Assembly (NCBI GenBank): GCA_964034945.1
Contig: OZ035962.1
Span: forward strand, 103,976,784 to 104,040,783
From: Chrysopilus asiliformis
Lineage: Eukaryota; Arthropoda; Insecta; Diptera; Rhagionidae
Direction: 5' to 3'
Length of the DNA stretch: 64,000 nucleotides
Shown here one piece after another: positions 22,986-35,552 of this stretch; the stretch's first letter is position 1, and each line of letters begins with the position of its first letter. A program made the position numbers and the translations under genes. The notes beneath the pieces are model-generated. The model searched no databases. It saw nothing but the letters and a program-made list of their open reading frames with translations, and had not been told where the DNA came from.

Positions 22986-23166
22986 TGCTGGGTTTACACG
23001 ATTGACAGATAATGACAATCTGTCATAAAAGAATGGACGAGTTCATTCTTTTATGAGAGATTGTCATTTTTCTGACAGAAATAATGACACAAATGATACT
23101 ATTTACACGATGATGACAATTTATGACAAAAAAAATGACAAATTTGTCATTCGTGTAAACGCAGCA
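22986..23166. mobile_element. 181-bp palindromic MITE with TTA duplication
   Basis: Inverse ends TGCTGGGTTTACACGA and TCGTGTAAACGCAGCA, flanked by TTA (22983-22985 and 23167-23169). The sister R2 copy shows the unoccupied site (AGTCTTATGTATCG in its orientation). The interior has an almost perfect hairpin (TGACAATCTGTCATAAAAG.. and its inverse) and about nine TGACA/TGTCA motifs. Confidence 0.88.
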
Positions 23167-23603
23167 TTAGGTATGGCAAAATTTGGAGACAATATCCGAT
23201 AGTTTTTGACGTCATTGAGATATTCTTATTAAAAAGTAAAAATAAAAATAGATTTTTGCGGATTGCTTTCAAACTAACGGTTTTTTGAAAAAATTGTTAA
23301 AGGAAGATATTAAAATCTCTACATATCTTTTAGCGTTATCGAGATCTTTTAGATTTTGTAAAATAAAAATTCATAAATTTATATAAACTAAGATTTTATT
23401 GGTCGTGTTATAGTGTAAATTGTGCACAAACGTAGATTTTGTATAAACAAGTCATGTGCTGTTCTCATCAGATATTTTTACTCTAAATGCTCGTAGCGCC
23501 GTGAGCTAAAATATGCTTCCATTTCATATTTATGTAGGTATTTAAAATCTGTATAAAATTCTCTGTGCAATATAGGATTCTTGAAATTCTGCACCCTACT
23601 GCA

Positions 23604-23617
23604 CCCCCCCCCCCCCC
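23604..23617. repeat. Poly-C run
   Basis: Fourteen consecutive C in a C-rich patch. Its length may be unreliable in an assembly. Confidence 0.85.
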
Positions 23618-23699
23618 TTTTCCACCCTCTAACTGCATCTATTCGTCCCTTTCGTGAGAAGGAGTCCTTTAAATTCAAATGAATAGTATTTAATACACA

Positions 23700-24370
23700 T
23701 CTACTATCTAGTAGTACGTAGTTTTCAGTTTTACGTCAACAATTCGTGTTTCATGTGAATGACACATTTACTTTTGTGATATAAGGCGGATCCTTGTACT
23801 TAAAATATGGCCACATGCTGAGGTAATTCCCATCAGAGAGGCTTTCGTAAATCTCTTGTCTGTTTTCTCAACAAATTCTTTTCACTTTGGAATTTCGTAA
23901 TTCTGTACCGTTGAGAAGATGAATTTCTTACTAAAGCATTTTCAAAATATTTTAGACAGCTACATCTATGAAAGTGGAATGCGTTTTTGCAAAAATGTTG
24001 CGAGCTTTTCCAACTAAATGCTTACTTATAGAAAATATCTCTGGTTTTACAACAAAAAAAAATATAGGGAAACTATAATTCACCAGGCAATCGTAAAATA
24101 CCCTATACGACGGATTTTAAAATTTCAAACACATATTAAATTTCATCATAATATTCATTTTTAAACCCGGGTCCTTCGTAAATGTATGAAATTCCATTAT
24201 AAAAAACTTCGTTGTCATAAACGTTCTTTTTTTTCTTTGGGGAGGGGAAGGGGGAAGGAGTAATCTAATTGAATTGTGATGTATCAGAAAGTTTTGGACT
24301 GTGAATACTTCTGTCTCAGCAATTTTTTGTTTCGGTGCGTACCGTTTCCTAAAAAATCGCCGGAAATGGC
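23700..24370. other. AT-rich intergenic stretch
   Basis: Nothing recognised. Confidence 0.5.
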
Positions 24371-24378
24371 TCCATTAG

Positions 24379-24975
24379 CAGAGCTGGGCGTACTTCAGTA
24401 CATTTGATACTGCAGTACACGAGCAGTACCAGTACATAGATACTTGTACTAGGCTTTCCACCAGTATCAATACATTAAGTATTGGTACTGCACGATCAGT
24501 ACCAGTACTTGAAGTACTTGTAATCGATGCACGGATCCAGTCCTAGTACAAAAAGTACTGGTACTGGTTTTTTACAATATTTGTATTTTTGTACTGGTTT
24601 TTTGCAATACCAGTACTTTTTGTACTGGTATTGGTTTTTGCAGTACCAGTACTTTTTGTACTGGTTTTGAGTTTTGCAGTACCAGTACTTTTTATACTTT
24701 TTCAAGTACTTTTGCAAAAGTACTGGAATTTTTTCAAGTATTTTTCGCGAAAGTACTGATATTTTTCAAGTACATAGCACTGGTACTGGAGTTTCAGTAC
24801 CAGTACCGATGTGGGTATTTTTGTACTGCTCAGTTAGAGCAATACCAGTACAAAATTTACTGGTACTGAAATCTCAGTACCAGTACTTTTTGTACTGATA
24901 CTGAAATGGGGTCAAAAGTATCATTACCATATACTGGTACTGATACTTGAGTATTGAGTATTTTGCCCAGCTCTG
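24379..24975. mobile_element. hAT-type MITE filled with palindromic GTACTGGTAC motifs
   Basis: Inverse ends CAGAGCTGGGC (24379-24389) and GCCCAGCTCTG (24965-24975). The 8-bp direct duplication TCCATTAG lies immediately outside both (24371-24378 and 24976-24983). An 8-bp TSD with CAG..GGGC ends is diagnostic for hAT. Almost the whole interior is built from AGTACCAGTACTTTTTGTACTGG-like units on both strands, with no coding capacity; the small Tyr/Lys-rich frames here are by-products of the repeats. Confidence 0.92.
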
Positions 24976-24983
24976 TCCATTAG

Positions 24984-25240
24984 TATGAGAGAGAGGGAAG
25001 GAGTGGCCTCATTTTGTCCGTTAACATATTAGACTTCTCATTTTAGGAAAATACCTGTGCAAAATTTCAAATCTCTAGATTAATCCGTTCGTAAGTTATC
25101 GTATCAACATACGGACATGCAAAAATCAGGTCGATTTGTCATTCTAAACACACGCTGGTGTAATTCACTTTGTTGTCCGACAATAAGTACTATTATACCC
25201 AATTTATGGTGTTACCATATAGGGTATAAAAATGTATCCC
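24984..25240 (-). repeat. Diverged HINE-like fragment
   Basis: ATTTCAAATCTCTAGATTAATCCG, ACGGACATGC and CATTCTAAACACACGCTGGTGTAATTCAC recall the HINE core, and the far end reads CCATATAGGGTATAAAA. Too diverged for exact limits. Confidence 0.45.
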
Positions 25241-25853
25241 ACAACGCAGGGATGTTTCGCCAAAAGAAAGAAATTCTCCCGCCTCATTTTATTAATTGGT
25301 TGTAACGAGTGCGCTTTTAAGGCTGTTGAGAGAAGTTCTATTTTCGATTGAAGTTCTTTTTTCGAGAACTTCTTTTGTCCCACATTTCTTTCTCTCTGAA
25401 TTTATTTCATTTTAGTGGTGCTAACATTGTTTTTTTTTACAAAATTTTATCCAGAAGCTCCCAAAGGATGCAAAGGCATACCCCACAGACTTCATGGTCC
25501 ACGAAATGTAAACAGAAGCTTAGGATAGAAAACAAGCAAAGGAAAAGAATGGGGCCGCCTTAGGTTGGGAAAAGCTGCAAAATGAATTTTCCTTATTTCC
25601 CTAATGTATGCGAAGTGAACGTAATTAAAATTTTGTAATAGCTTGCAACTGGTAAATCCTCGTAGACGAAGTTTTTGCATTTTATTCCGTCATTTTGCTG
25701 AAAAGATGAATAACCCCGGTATAGACACCGGTATAGACACAGATTTCCAAAAACTTTTGATTTATTAAGGAAAAAAAAATTTAAGCGTATTGTATAAATT
25801 AAATAAAAAGAAAAATAAACAAAAGCAAGAGAAAAATCAAAGCAAAATTTGAA

Positions 25854-26667
25854 TATCTGATGTGAACAGCACATGACTTTCCTATACAAAATCTACGTTT
25901 CTGCACAATTTACCGGACGAATAAAATATTAGTTTACATAAAAATATAAAATTTTTTTTTCACAAAATCTGAAATATCTCGATAACGGTAAAAGATATCG
26001 GTTTACAGTAAAAGACAAAAATGTGGCGAATTTTAATATCTTAAATTCTGCCATAAACAGTTTTGTTTTTCGAAAAACCGTTAGTTTGCAAGCAATTCGT
26101 GAATTTTTTTTTACTTTTAATGATAATATCTCGATAAAGGTAAAATATATCAGATAATGGAAGAAGACAAAATTATGGCAAACATTATTCTCTTCAATTA
26201 CTAAAAACCCATTTTTTTTTATATAATTGCAAAAAACTGATGTTTTTAAAATAACGGTATATTTCGATAACGGGAATTCTAGTAAAAAATCAAAGTTGTG
26301 GAAAATTTTATTGTCTCGATACATAAGACTACTGAAAAACGCGTAGTTTCGAATTAAATAACAAAAAACGAAATTGCGATTTTCAAAAAGCCGCCATTTT
26401 TGTTACTTTAACGGATTTCGACCAAAAGTTAATAGAATTGTCCCATTTTAGGACCAAACATGCCTGGCTCTATTTCATGGCTCTAGTTCTATTAGTTTTT
26501 GAGAAGCCTTGTACACAGCCTGATAAACTGACAGACTAACAGACAGAAAGATATTTTTGTAAAACCGCTCCATTCGATGCTCGGGAAATGTTTTTTAGGC
26601 AAAATTAAGAGGTCGAAATTTATCAAGAACACAATACTTTATTCTACTACGTATAAGAAAGTAAAAC
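25854..26667 (-). repeat. Dispersed repeat R2, uninterrupted copy
   Basis: From TATCTGATGTGAACAGCACATGA to TACGTATAAGAAAGTA, the inverse of 22311-23478 without the two insertions. Useful as the empty-site reference. Its internal frames (e.g. 25929-26324) are not protein-like. Confidence 0.65.
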
Positions 26668-28385
26668 CGAAACTGAATTACAAGTATCTGCGTGTCAAAT
26701 TGAAATTACATGGATACACAACTATAGTGTTATTTTCCACTTTAATTCTGTAGGATGGAAAGATGGTGGGCAACAACGAGTCAATGTCAAAATGAGAACA
26801 GGGCCAGTATTAATAAATCTATTCAAAAGTATATATTGGATATAATTTATTTAAGTTTCTTTTGTAACTGGCCATCAAGCATTTTCGCATAGAATTCAAC
26901 AATCAATTGTTGTTGTAAAAAGAACAAACGGAGAGGGTTTCCTAACATTCAGATAGGAGTGGGAAATTTAGTATGGAAAAATAGCTAAAGGAAAGAACTT
27001 GTATACAAGGACTTTTCTTTAGTGTTTCACCACCAATGAAAAATGAATTCAATCGCAACTCAAAGCCATACAATTAACGCTGGTAAATAATAATTGCTTT
27101 TCCAAGTAATTAATGGTTTCCATATCCACCAACTTTCTGATCCTCTCTTCCACTAAAACATCTTTCCATATAAAGTAATACCAATATTATTTATCTGTGA
27201 CTTTAACTTTGTATATAGTATACTCGTAATGCATAAATCATACTATGCAAAAGTATAAAAGTGGCCGTCATATACAGTTTTATACCAAAAATTCAGCTTT
27301 ATTTGATTTTAACCCTTTTTACCATTAATTTATACTTCATACCACCATATAAAATTACTCTAATTTACTTTTTGCTTTTATATAATTCTATTCTCTGTTT
27401 TGGATATCAATACCTACATAGGTAGGCTAACTTGAAGTTATTTCCATCTTTTCTACCTTCACAACTTTTCCACATCGGCTCTATACAAGTTGACAGGCTA
27501 CATATATGTATGTGGTGTAAAGCTTATGCATACACTTTTCGGTATATAAAACTGGAAGTTTGAACAGGTAAATCCTTTTGTTCAATTTCTAAGCTCAAAC
27601 ATGTTACCAAATGTATAGAAATAGCAAGTATTTGGTGAAAGTTCCAACAAAGCATGTAAAAATGATCGACTTGTAAGACCATATTTCGGTATTTCTAAAA
27701 GAACCCTTCTATATTGATTCAAAAACTTGGTCGTATAGAATAACTAGAGTTCAATAGGCAACAAACTTTGACTATTAATTTAACGCCATTTATAATTTAA
27801 TTTAGATCACTTTTGCTAAATTTGCCTAATGCTCAATGACTTTTCTAGACTGCTTTAAAAAAAGTTTAACTTAAAGAGATTACAAAGGTACTTTTAGTAA
27901 AGTAAATATTGAATTCTATGTTGTTTTAGAAAGACTAACAAATATATTTCCAATTGCCAAAAAAACGTTTTTATGAGATATTCAAGAAAAAAAAGAGAAA
28001 ATTTTCTAAATCAAGATAAATTTTTTAGACATCACTGAAGAGTCTTTAGAAAACAGAACTCATCTCCAGTATTCGCACCATTTATTTCTATTACAATTTT
28101 CTAAAATGTACTCAAAAACTCGTGGTCAATTTTACCATCAACTATGCTCAACGTCAACTGATTCGAATGTTTAATCTATGCTGAAACGTTTCGGTTAAGT
28201 GGTTCTCGGGTTTTAAGCGAACAGACAGAAAACCAGGAAGCAATATACATAAACCAAAAAAAATCATCGTTATGTTTTGTACCATCGTTAAAAATCCACC
28301 CCTTGACGTAAGTAACCTCCCCTAAAAGAGCATTTGTTTCCGAGTTTTACGCGGACAGACAGATACACCAGCATTTTATATAATA
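26668..28385. other. AT-rich intergenic stretch
   Basis: No gene, RNA gene or element ends recognised. Confidence 0.5.
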
Positions 28386-29010
28386 CTAGCAGACCCTACG
28401 TTGCCAGCTAAAAGTTTTTTGTATGAATTTTAGAATGCCAAAAAACCATAAATAACTTAAAAAGTTTTGGGAAAGAAATATTATCCTTACGGGTCCTTCC
28501 GTTTCGAATTTTGAAATTCCAACTCCAGATTCGCGATCAGCGACCTCAAAAACCCCTTAGTGTCAATTGTTTCAAGAAAAATTGGAAAAAGGGCATTGCG
28601 TTATCCTTACAGGACCTTTCGTTTCGAATTTTGAAAATCTAATATCGGATTCGTGATCAGCGATCCCAAACATGCCAATTTTCCCGGGGAATAATGGGAC
28701 AAAGGATATTTGCGTTATTCTTTCAGGAACTTCCGTTTCGAAGTTTGCAAATCTAATACCAGATTCGTGATCAGCGACCCCAAAAACCCTATAATACCAA
28801 TTTTCCGGGGAAAAATGGGAAAAAGGATATTTTCGTTATCCTTACAGGACCTTCTGCTTTGAATTTTGAAAATCTAACATAGCTAAAAACCTGCTCGTGG
28901 CATTGCAGATCATTTTGCAAAAAACCGCGTAAAAATCGGTCCAGTAGTTTTTGAGTTTTGTAATCTCAAACAAACAGACAAACAAACATCCATTTTTATA
29001 TATATATAGA
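28386..29010 (-). mobile_element. Non-autonomous Helitron-like element with internal minisatellite
   Basis: On the minus strand it starts A|TCTATATATATATAAAAATGG and ends ..TCTGCTAG|T, i.e. 5'-TC, 3'-CTAG and insertion between A and T, the Helitron rules. The 5' part has GTTTGTTTGTCTGTTTG as in the copies at 32371 and 42943. The interior contains a tandem array of about 110-120 bp units (28487-28885), each with TTATCCTTACAGGACCTT and GATTCGTGATCAGCGA. No coding frame. Confidence 0.7.
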
Positions 29011-31541
29011 TATCGCTATATCTTACCGTTTTCGAGATATAATGTGGAAATTTTTCTTAATACTGATTTAAAATATGCTGTAAATACATTTCTATCCATA
29101 AATATTAGAAACTTCCTTTCGAATACACTAAGAAAACTGTGTTTCAGATGTTTACTGTGTAAAAATAACAAATTGAAAATAATAAATCGCTTACATATGT
29201 TATGACACCTATTCATACTTTTCCAAAGATTTTCACAAGATAGAATACAAGAGAAAACTTTTTTTCATTCCGTAATAATTTTATGAAATTGATGGACATA
29301 CTGCTGACAAATTGCTGCCTCTTCTCTATGTTCATATAATGAAAAGAAAATTTTCTGGATAAAAAAAACAAAATATTTTTCTTCATATTTTACACACTGT
29401 GTGAGTATTTTATCTTCAACGTTTAACCATCAGTCGTGAGATGCCATTAAAACCACACAGTTGGAGAAACTATGTAGACAAACAAAAGTTAATTCGGGGA
29501 ATGTCAAGCACAGGCCTGCGCTTTTCTCGAATGTTCGTTTCGTTTAACATCCGCCGACTAAAAAGGAAATCAAGAAAATAATAACGCAACAATACAACCA
29601 AAAAAAAAATATAAGAAAATGCCGAAAATGTATAGAATAGAAAGGAAAAATATTCCTCAGGTTATTGTTAATTTCCTGACTATGATTTGACAGGATTACC
29701 TGCTTACTCTCAAAATAGTATCCTTAATAGGTTCAAGGACGATAATTGTGACTGTATATCAAACAATTGTATACCGAAACTGACATTTCATTGTTAGTTA
29801 TGCTTGATAAAGGTGATGTTAAGAATTTCCATAATGTTTTTATTATGCTGTTCGGCGTGTATTTAAGGGAAATTCTTTTGTTCCTTTTCAGATTGAACTT
29901 TACTTTTAGTTACACTTTAGGTTATTTCATCTCAATTTACTTTATTCTGTTTTGTTTTATTTACCTTTGATTCAGTGTGGCATTTAATAGCAACGTAAAT
30001 ATATGGTGTATTGTTTAGTGTAACATATATATATATTAAAGGATGTCCTAATATATCAAAAGTATTGTCTATGACACTTTTTACACCCGAGCTTAGTTAT
30101 TTACTCATATGAGTTAATAACATGAACCATTTTTGTGAATTTGTGAGATAAATTTATATCATTTAACTTAATATTCTTCACAAAAAAATAATTTAACGCA
30201 TATGCCGTCGATTTTTTTTTATATTTATCAATATTTTATGTTTTATGTTATCTTAAAATAGTTATAGTAATAATAGATTTGGTTTCTAACAAAATAAAAC
30301 ACAAGATTCATCAGATACATAACATACATAGCTCTGAACACCATAACTTTCGAGATGATTGAGCTAGGGAATTGAAATTTTGTATAGTTAAGTCTCTCGT
30401 AAATTGCTAGGCTAAGTCCTTGAACGGGCGAAATGGGACTATTGCTTCTCCCATCCGCCATACAAACGAAAGAGTTTTTGTACAATGTTCTCGAAAACGG
30501 TGAGTCGTATTGAAAAATTTATATGGATGAAATGTGTATAGAATATGATTTTACATAACTTGTCTTAAATTTTAAAGATTATTCAATTTTGAAGATTTTT
30601 TCACATTTGTCTGCTTCTATCAATGAAAAGATTATTTAGATCCCTTTGAAGACAATTAAACAGTTCCTTTATACACTCCGCTTATTGATGTATTTCTATA
30701 CGATGTGAACCATCTTAACCCAATTATGTGAACGTTCTATCTTCCGTAGATACGTGTACTCGTATATTAATGGGTGCACTTATACAAAAAATTAATGCTT
30801 CTTAAGCGCCATATATTCCACAAAAGTCTACAAGTGCGCTTTATAACCGCAGACGAGCTATAAATTTGCTACATTAAGATTCTAATTCACACTTAACACA
30901 AATGCATTTTGAATATTTAATTTGAAGTCGCTTATAGTGGAAAATTTATGCAAACTAGTTTCGTTTCGTTTACCAACAGACTTTTAAATCTAGTAGCGAA
31001 AAACCATAACAGTTTAAGAGTACGGGCAGACGACACATAATGTGTTCAGCAGTACATAATTATTCTACAAAAGACAATTAAAAATTGAAACAGATGGAGG
31101 GCTACATTAGCAAGAAATGACTGTGAGATACACGGAAACCCAAAAACCGCTGGAAAATCTCATTTTGCTTCAAAACTTAAACAGAAACTCCCGTTCCCGA
31201 AATCATTTGAAATTCTTTTTCACCAAAATATACTTTCTAGGAAAATTTATTAGTAATGTTATGAACGATGTTCTTACACCAGCAGATAAATGTTGATATT
31301 AACGAAGGTGATGGAAATAACGGAAAACTTATAAAGCGCCAGTTTTTAAGGGAAAAGCCGAACTTCAATGATGTTTGAATAAAATTAAAGTTCGGAAAAC
31401 TTATAAGTTGCTAATTTTTGAAAGATTTTGTTGAGTTTGCGTTCTTGTCTGTTTGTTTGTCAGGGTCAAATCTTTTAAGCGAACTTCAAAAAAAAATTAA
31501 TGAAATAAATATTTTTTGAATGTACCGAAAAGAAAAGGGAA
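29011..31541. other. AT-rich intergenic stretch
   Basis: A diverged HINE core fragment is recognisable at about 30340-30560 (GATTGAGCTAGGGAATTGAAATTTTG, TCTCGAAAACGGTGAGTCG). Nothing else seen. Confidence 0.45.
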
Positions 31542-31860
31542 ATTAGCCTCGCATTTTACGAAAAACGAATCTGCGTAAAATTTCAAGTCTGTAGCTCAAT
31601 CCGTGCGCCCGCAATCCGCGCCACAGACGGACGGACAGACGGACAGACGGACGGACAGACGGAAGGACAGACGGACGGACAGACGGACGGACAGACGGAC
31701 GGACAGACGGACAAACAGACGGACGGACATGCTAAATTCAACTTTTTTTATCATTCTAAACACACTGGTGTAATTCATTTTTATGTGTGATGACGGGATC
31801 TTGACGTTACAAACGGTAAGGCAAAGTTAATATACCCTTTGGTTTCACCATACGGGTATA
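31542..31860 (-). mobile_element. DINE-1/HINE-like element, copy D, 3'-truncated
   Basis: Begins abruptly inside the core (TTAGCCTCGCATTTTACG) and runs through the longest GACGGACAGACGG microsatellite in the family (about 31624-31728) to GGTTTCACCATACGGGTATA. The 3' hairpin half is missing. Confidence 0.65.
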
Positions 31861-32370
31861 AACATAAAAAAGTCAAAAAAAATATTTTTTTTAAATTTTC
31901 ACCTCTTCCAGAAAGTTTTATATAGAACAGTGTTTGCCAACCTTTTTCGAGGCGTACCTCTTAGCGGGCTAGCATTTTTTCTACTTATTCTAATTTCGGC
32001 TCGATGATAATGGGTTAATATGTTGCCATTTCCTGCTCTAAATACATCAGTTGATCTACACACAAGGATGTAAAGTACTGAAACTTGTCACCGTGTTGAA
32101 GGAGAGGATTTTTTTTTAATAATTATACATAGAATACGAACTTAACTCGTTCTATAGTAAGTAGCAAACCAATCTAGATAAGTGAGACCTGGGTAAGTAA
32201 AAACCTATATAAGTGGGATTCGTGAGATGGTCCCATGAAACCCCACTTATCCAGGTTCCACTGTACTTTCTAACTAAATTTATCTTTAGCACCATCGGCA
32301 ATTTTTTCAAAATTTAATTGCCGCTATTTTTTATTCAAAGTCATGCGCAGCCCTACAACCTGCACGCCAA

Positions 32371-32696
32371 TCATACTAATATATAAAAATGAGTTGGTGT
32401 CTGTCTGTCTATCTGTCTGTTCCTCTTTCAAGCAAAAACGGCTAAACCGATTGACTTGAAATTTGGCATGAGTGTCTGTGGTAGTTCTTGTTCCAACAAA
32501 GGCATACGGAAAAGTACCGCGAGGGGTGGGGGGAGTAAGGGGAGGGGCTAAAGTGATTTCGAAACTTAGTTTTTGCGCTATGTTACGCTTTCGCGGGGAA
32601 ACTATCGAGCCGATTGGCCTGAAGTTTAGCTCCAACATAGACCATAAAAAAAAATTTGAAAAAACTTAACCCGGCAACGACGGGTATGCAGGCTAG
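32371..32696 (+). mobile_element. Non-autonomous Helitron-like element
   Basis: A|TCATACTAATATATAAAAATG at the 5' end, (GTCT)n at 32398-32418, and a 3' hairpin ACCCGGCAACGACGGGT followed by ATGCAGGCTAG|T. These are the 5'-TC, 3' hairpin, CTRR and A/T target hallmarks of Helitrons. Length 326 bp, no coding frame. Confidence 0.82.
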
Positions 32697-34129
32697 TACT
32701 AATATATTTGCTTCCGGATTACTTCCAGATAGTGATTGAAATTAGTAGAGAAACTATCGAGAAGATGCATTTACTGAAATTGAGGATTATTTTCTCTCTG
32801 AATTCATACTTTTAATTCCATTTACAAATGAAATAATATAAATTTACTTTACGCCTAAACTCTGTTGGTTAAATTCATTGGCCGTACGTGTCTAACACTA
32901 TTTGAAAGCACATTAGTCGAATAGGGCATAAAAAAATCATACTTGTATAACAACACTGTAAGATCTCAGGTGTTGGACCGTTTTCACAAAATAGGGTAAA
33001 AGAAAATTATTTACTTTCATTTATGACATTGTTAAAACCTGGTTCACTAGAAATAATGACAAAAGCCTATACAACTTTCTGCTAAGATCCATTTTAAGAC
33101 ATCAAGTAAACAAACTCTGGAAGCATTGCAAATCCCTCGTTTTCTTTTCACCACCTTTCTCTCGGCGACCGGTATATTGCCTTGAAACATCTATACGGAC
33201 AGGAAATTGCTGGATGCTGGAAAGAGTAGGCGGATGGATACTACAAAAGCAGATTAGAGTGACATAAATTGGATTATAAGACAAATATGTCAATCATGTT
33301 CCTCTTCTTCTAAACTCGTTAACATCAACACCCAGTTTAGTTGGTTACTGTTGCTACACCTCCTGTTGTACGATCCTTCAATGGACGTGCTTCAACGTCT
33401 GTTCAACATCCATGTTGCAGTGTATTCAAGATTACTCCTACACTCATCCACAGGAATAAGAAGCTCGGTCTAAACACCAAGAGATCCACGCCAGATAAAG
33501 TAGAATCTAACGCCAGAGCTGAAGAACAAGCGCAATACTTAAGTGTAGTTCCAGTATCACATCTTATATTGCAGGCCAATCACGTAAAATGACTATACAC
33601 CACTTTATATGTAATGCATTTTTATCAGACACAAAAGACTGTAGCACAATAGTATGATATGACACTGAAGAGTGTGGCGAGCCGGCCAAGCCAGGAACTT
33701 CAATCCAGAACTGTGTGGTCTTGAGACGGCTGCCATGAACCGAAGGAACGTCCAGAGAGAATATAGACATAATTATGGGAATATTTCGTTTTTGTTTTTT
33801 TTTTCCTTTCAAAAATTCGTATTCATGAGAGTTGCCGATTTTGGTTCCTCATTTTTCTTGGATTTCTTTTAAATATGATGTGTCCTATCGTCGTCTGCTT
33901 GTCTCCAATAAATCTCAGATTGGTAATGCCATAGTCGTATATAATAACCGAATAACCGAACTGCAGTAGAAAATATTATTTGCCAGCTTTTGTATTGTAT
34001 GATTTTATATCATACTGAAGAGTATTTACATTTTTTGTCTGATTCGAAGATATTCTCTCCACATTTAGAAAATGATTCTAGATATGAAAGTTACTTCCTG
34101 GTGGATAATGATTCCATGTACCTACAATA
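32697..34129. other. Intergenic stretch with an unassigned GC-richer block
   Basis: 33300-33750 is GC-richer and open in several frames (e.g. 33341-33592), but no family or clear reading direction is recognised. Confidence 0.4.
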
Positions 34130-34437
34130 GAGTCGCGGTAACGTGAACACTCTATTATTTGAACACACCAGTAACTTGATTAGTCAAATTTCAAACATTT
34201 CTCACTCCAAGCTATGTAGGTTGTCCAATCTTTCAATTTTTTTGGGTGAGTCTCAAACAGTTATACAATAAGAAAAAAATTATTTCATTTAAGAAAAAAA
34301 TCAAAAAAAAAATCGTTTACGTATGTGCCCCTGACATCCCTGAAGTATTCCGATGTCTTCCTGCACTGATATAAACGTGAACAAATACACTAACGTTAAC
34401 CAGCCCTGTCTGATGTGTGTTAGCGTTACCGCGACTC
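34130..34437. mobile_element. TA-target MITE, pogo-like ends
   Basis: Inverse ends GAGTCGCGGTAACG and CGTTACCGCGACTC, flanked by TA (34128-34129 and 34438-34439). Length 308 bp. GTGAAC/GTTAAC motifs recur near both ends. Pogo/Tigger affinity is an inference. Confidence 0.8.
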
Positions 34438-35552
34438 TATCATATTATAGCTACTTGCATGAGTTTTTAAAACTAGTGAAATATTTTATAGTCAGTCTAT
34501 TCCAATGGAGAAACAGATGAGTTATTATTCTATTCAGTGACACAAATTATGGTTAAAAATTGTATACTCGTGTGTCTATGATATTATCGAAAAATTTTAC
34601 TGGTAATCGTTAAAAAACTCTTTGCACAACGAAACAGCAGGATGAGTGAAGGGTGGCAATTTTGGAAGTCAAGGATATTGGTATGTCAGCCCACATGAAG
34701 ATGCATTTAAAACAACAAAGGAATTCCAATATTCTAAAATGGATTTCTTTGATAAGTTATTCGACTAACTCACTTACTGAATGATTGAGCTGATGCTACG
34801 AAGCCGTTGACTGATAATGATATACTGCTCCATTCTGTCAACTGTGGCCATAAAATGAAGTGATATACTCCATCCTTAATACGTCGTTATGGTGTCTACA
34901 TAGAGTGACACAGACGACCCTGATGATATGATCGAATTCAAGAAAATCGTGCACCAAATTCTAAGAGTATCACAAAGGCAATGAAAACCTCTTCTTCGTC
35001 AGCTTATTGTCTTCTCGTTGATGTAAAACAGAACCGAAAATGATCCCGATGGCGTCGAGTAGTTTGACTTTGGGAAATTTATTGCCACGACATGTTATTA
35101 ATATTAGAATCTTTTTCCTCGAACTCATACCGTCTTTAAACTTCAATTGATACACTTTGAATAACTAAAAGATTGGCAAGAATGTAAGAGTTTTATAAAC
35201 TTCTATTGTTCGCATCAAAAAAAAACACAGAAATTCTTAAAGGAAATACTGGTATTTCCTTCAATACCATTTTATAACAAATACCATCATCATTCTTTAT
35301 AAATCATCCAGAAAAAAATATGTCGAAAAGATCCATGCCATAGGAGAATTATATTTAGTTGGAGCCACTTTAAAGTGCCTAACGAGTAAATTAATTTGAA
35401 ATTGCTAACATTTTGAAGCCAGTAACCTTTAGGCTAGCGAATTAAGATCTTCGAAAAACAGTATATGGTCTACTAGTGGCGCACATAGGATTTTACTTTG
35501 GTAAAAGATAAGGGGAGGGGCCAAACGGAAAAACAAATGTAGTGTAACTTAA
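34438..35552. other. Intergenic stretch
   Basis: Nothing recognised. Confidence 0.45.

Larger units (their letters stand above)
22311..23478 (+). repeat. Dispersed repeat R2, interrupted twice
   Basis: R2 runs from TTTCTTATACGAAGTATAATAA to GTGCTGTTCTCATCAGATATTTT. It matches the minus-strand copy at 25854-26667 in the same order, including TTTCGACCTCTTAATT, AACATTTCCCG, CATGAAAT, GCGGCTTTTT-like and TTTACCGTTATCGAGAT-like blocks. Two elements are inserted in it: HINE copy C (22381-22742) and a MITE (22986-23166). End fragments of R2 also occur near 37030-37180 and 43450-43500. No coding frame; class unknown. Confidence 0.65.

Noticed and set aside
24496..24898. Tyr/Lys/Gln-rich frames on both strands
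   Set aside because: By-products of the GTACTGGTAC repeats in the hAT MITE.
32183..32271. Short inverted ends around GTGAGACCTGGGTAAGT and ACTTATCCAGGTTCCAC
   Set aside because: Probably a worn pogo-type MITE, but the left border and duplication cannot be fixed.
33341..33592. 83-codon plus frame in a GC-richer block
   Set aside because: No ATG, competing open frames on both strands, no recognisable domain.
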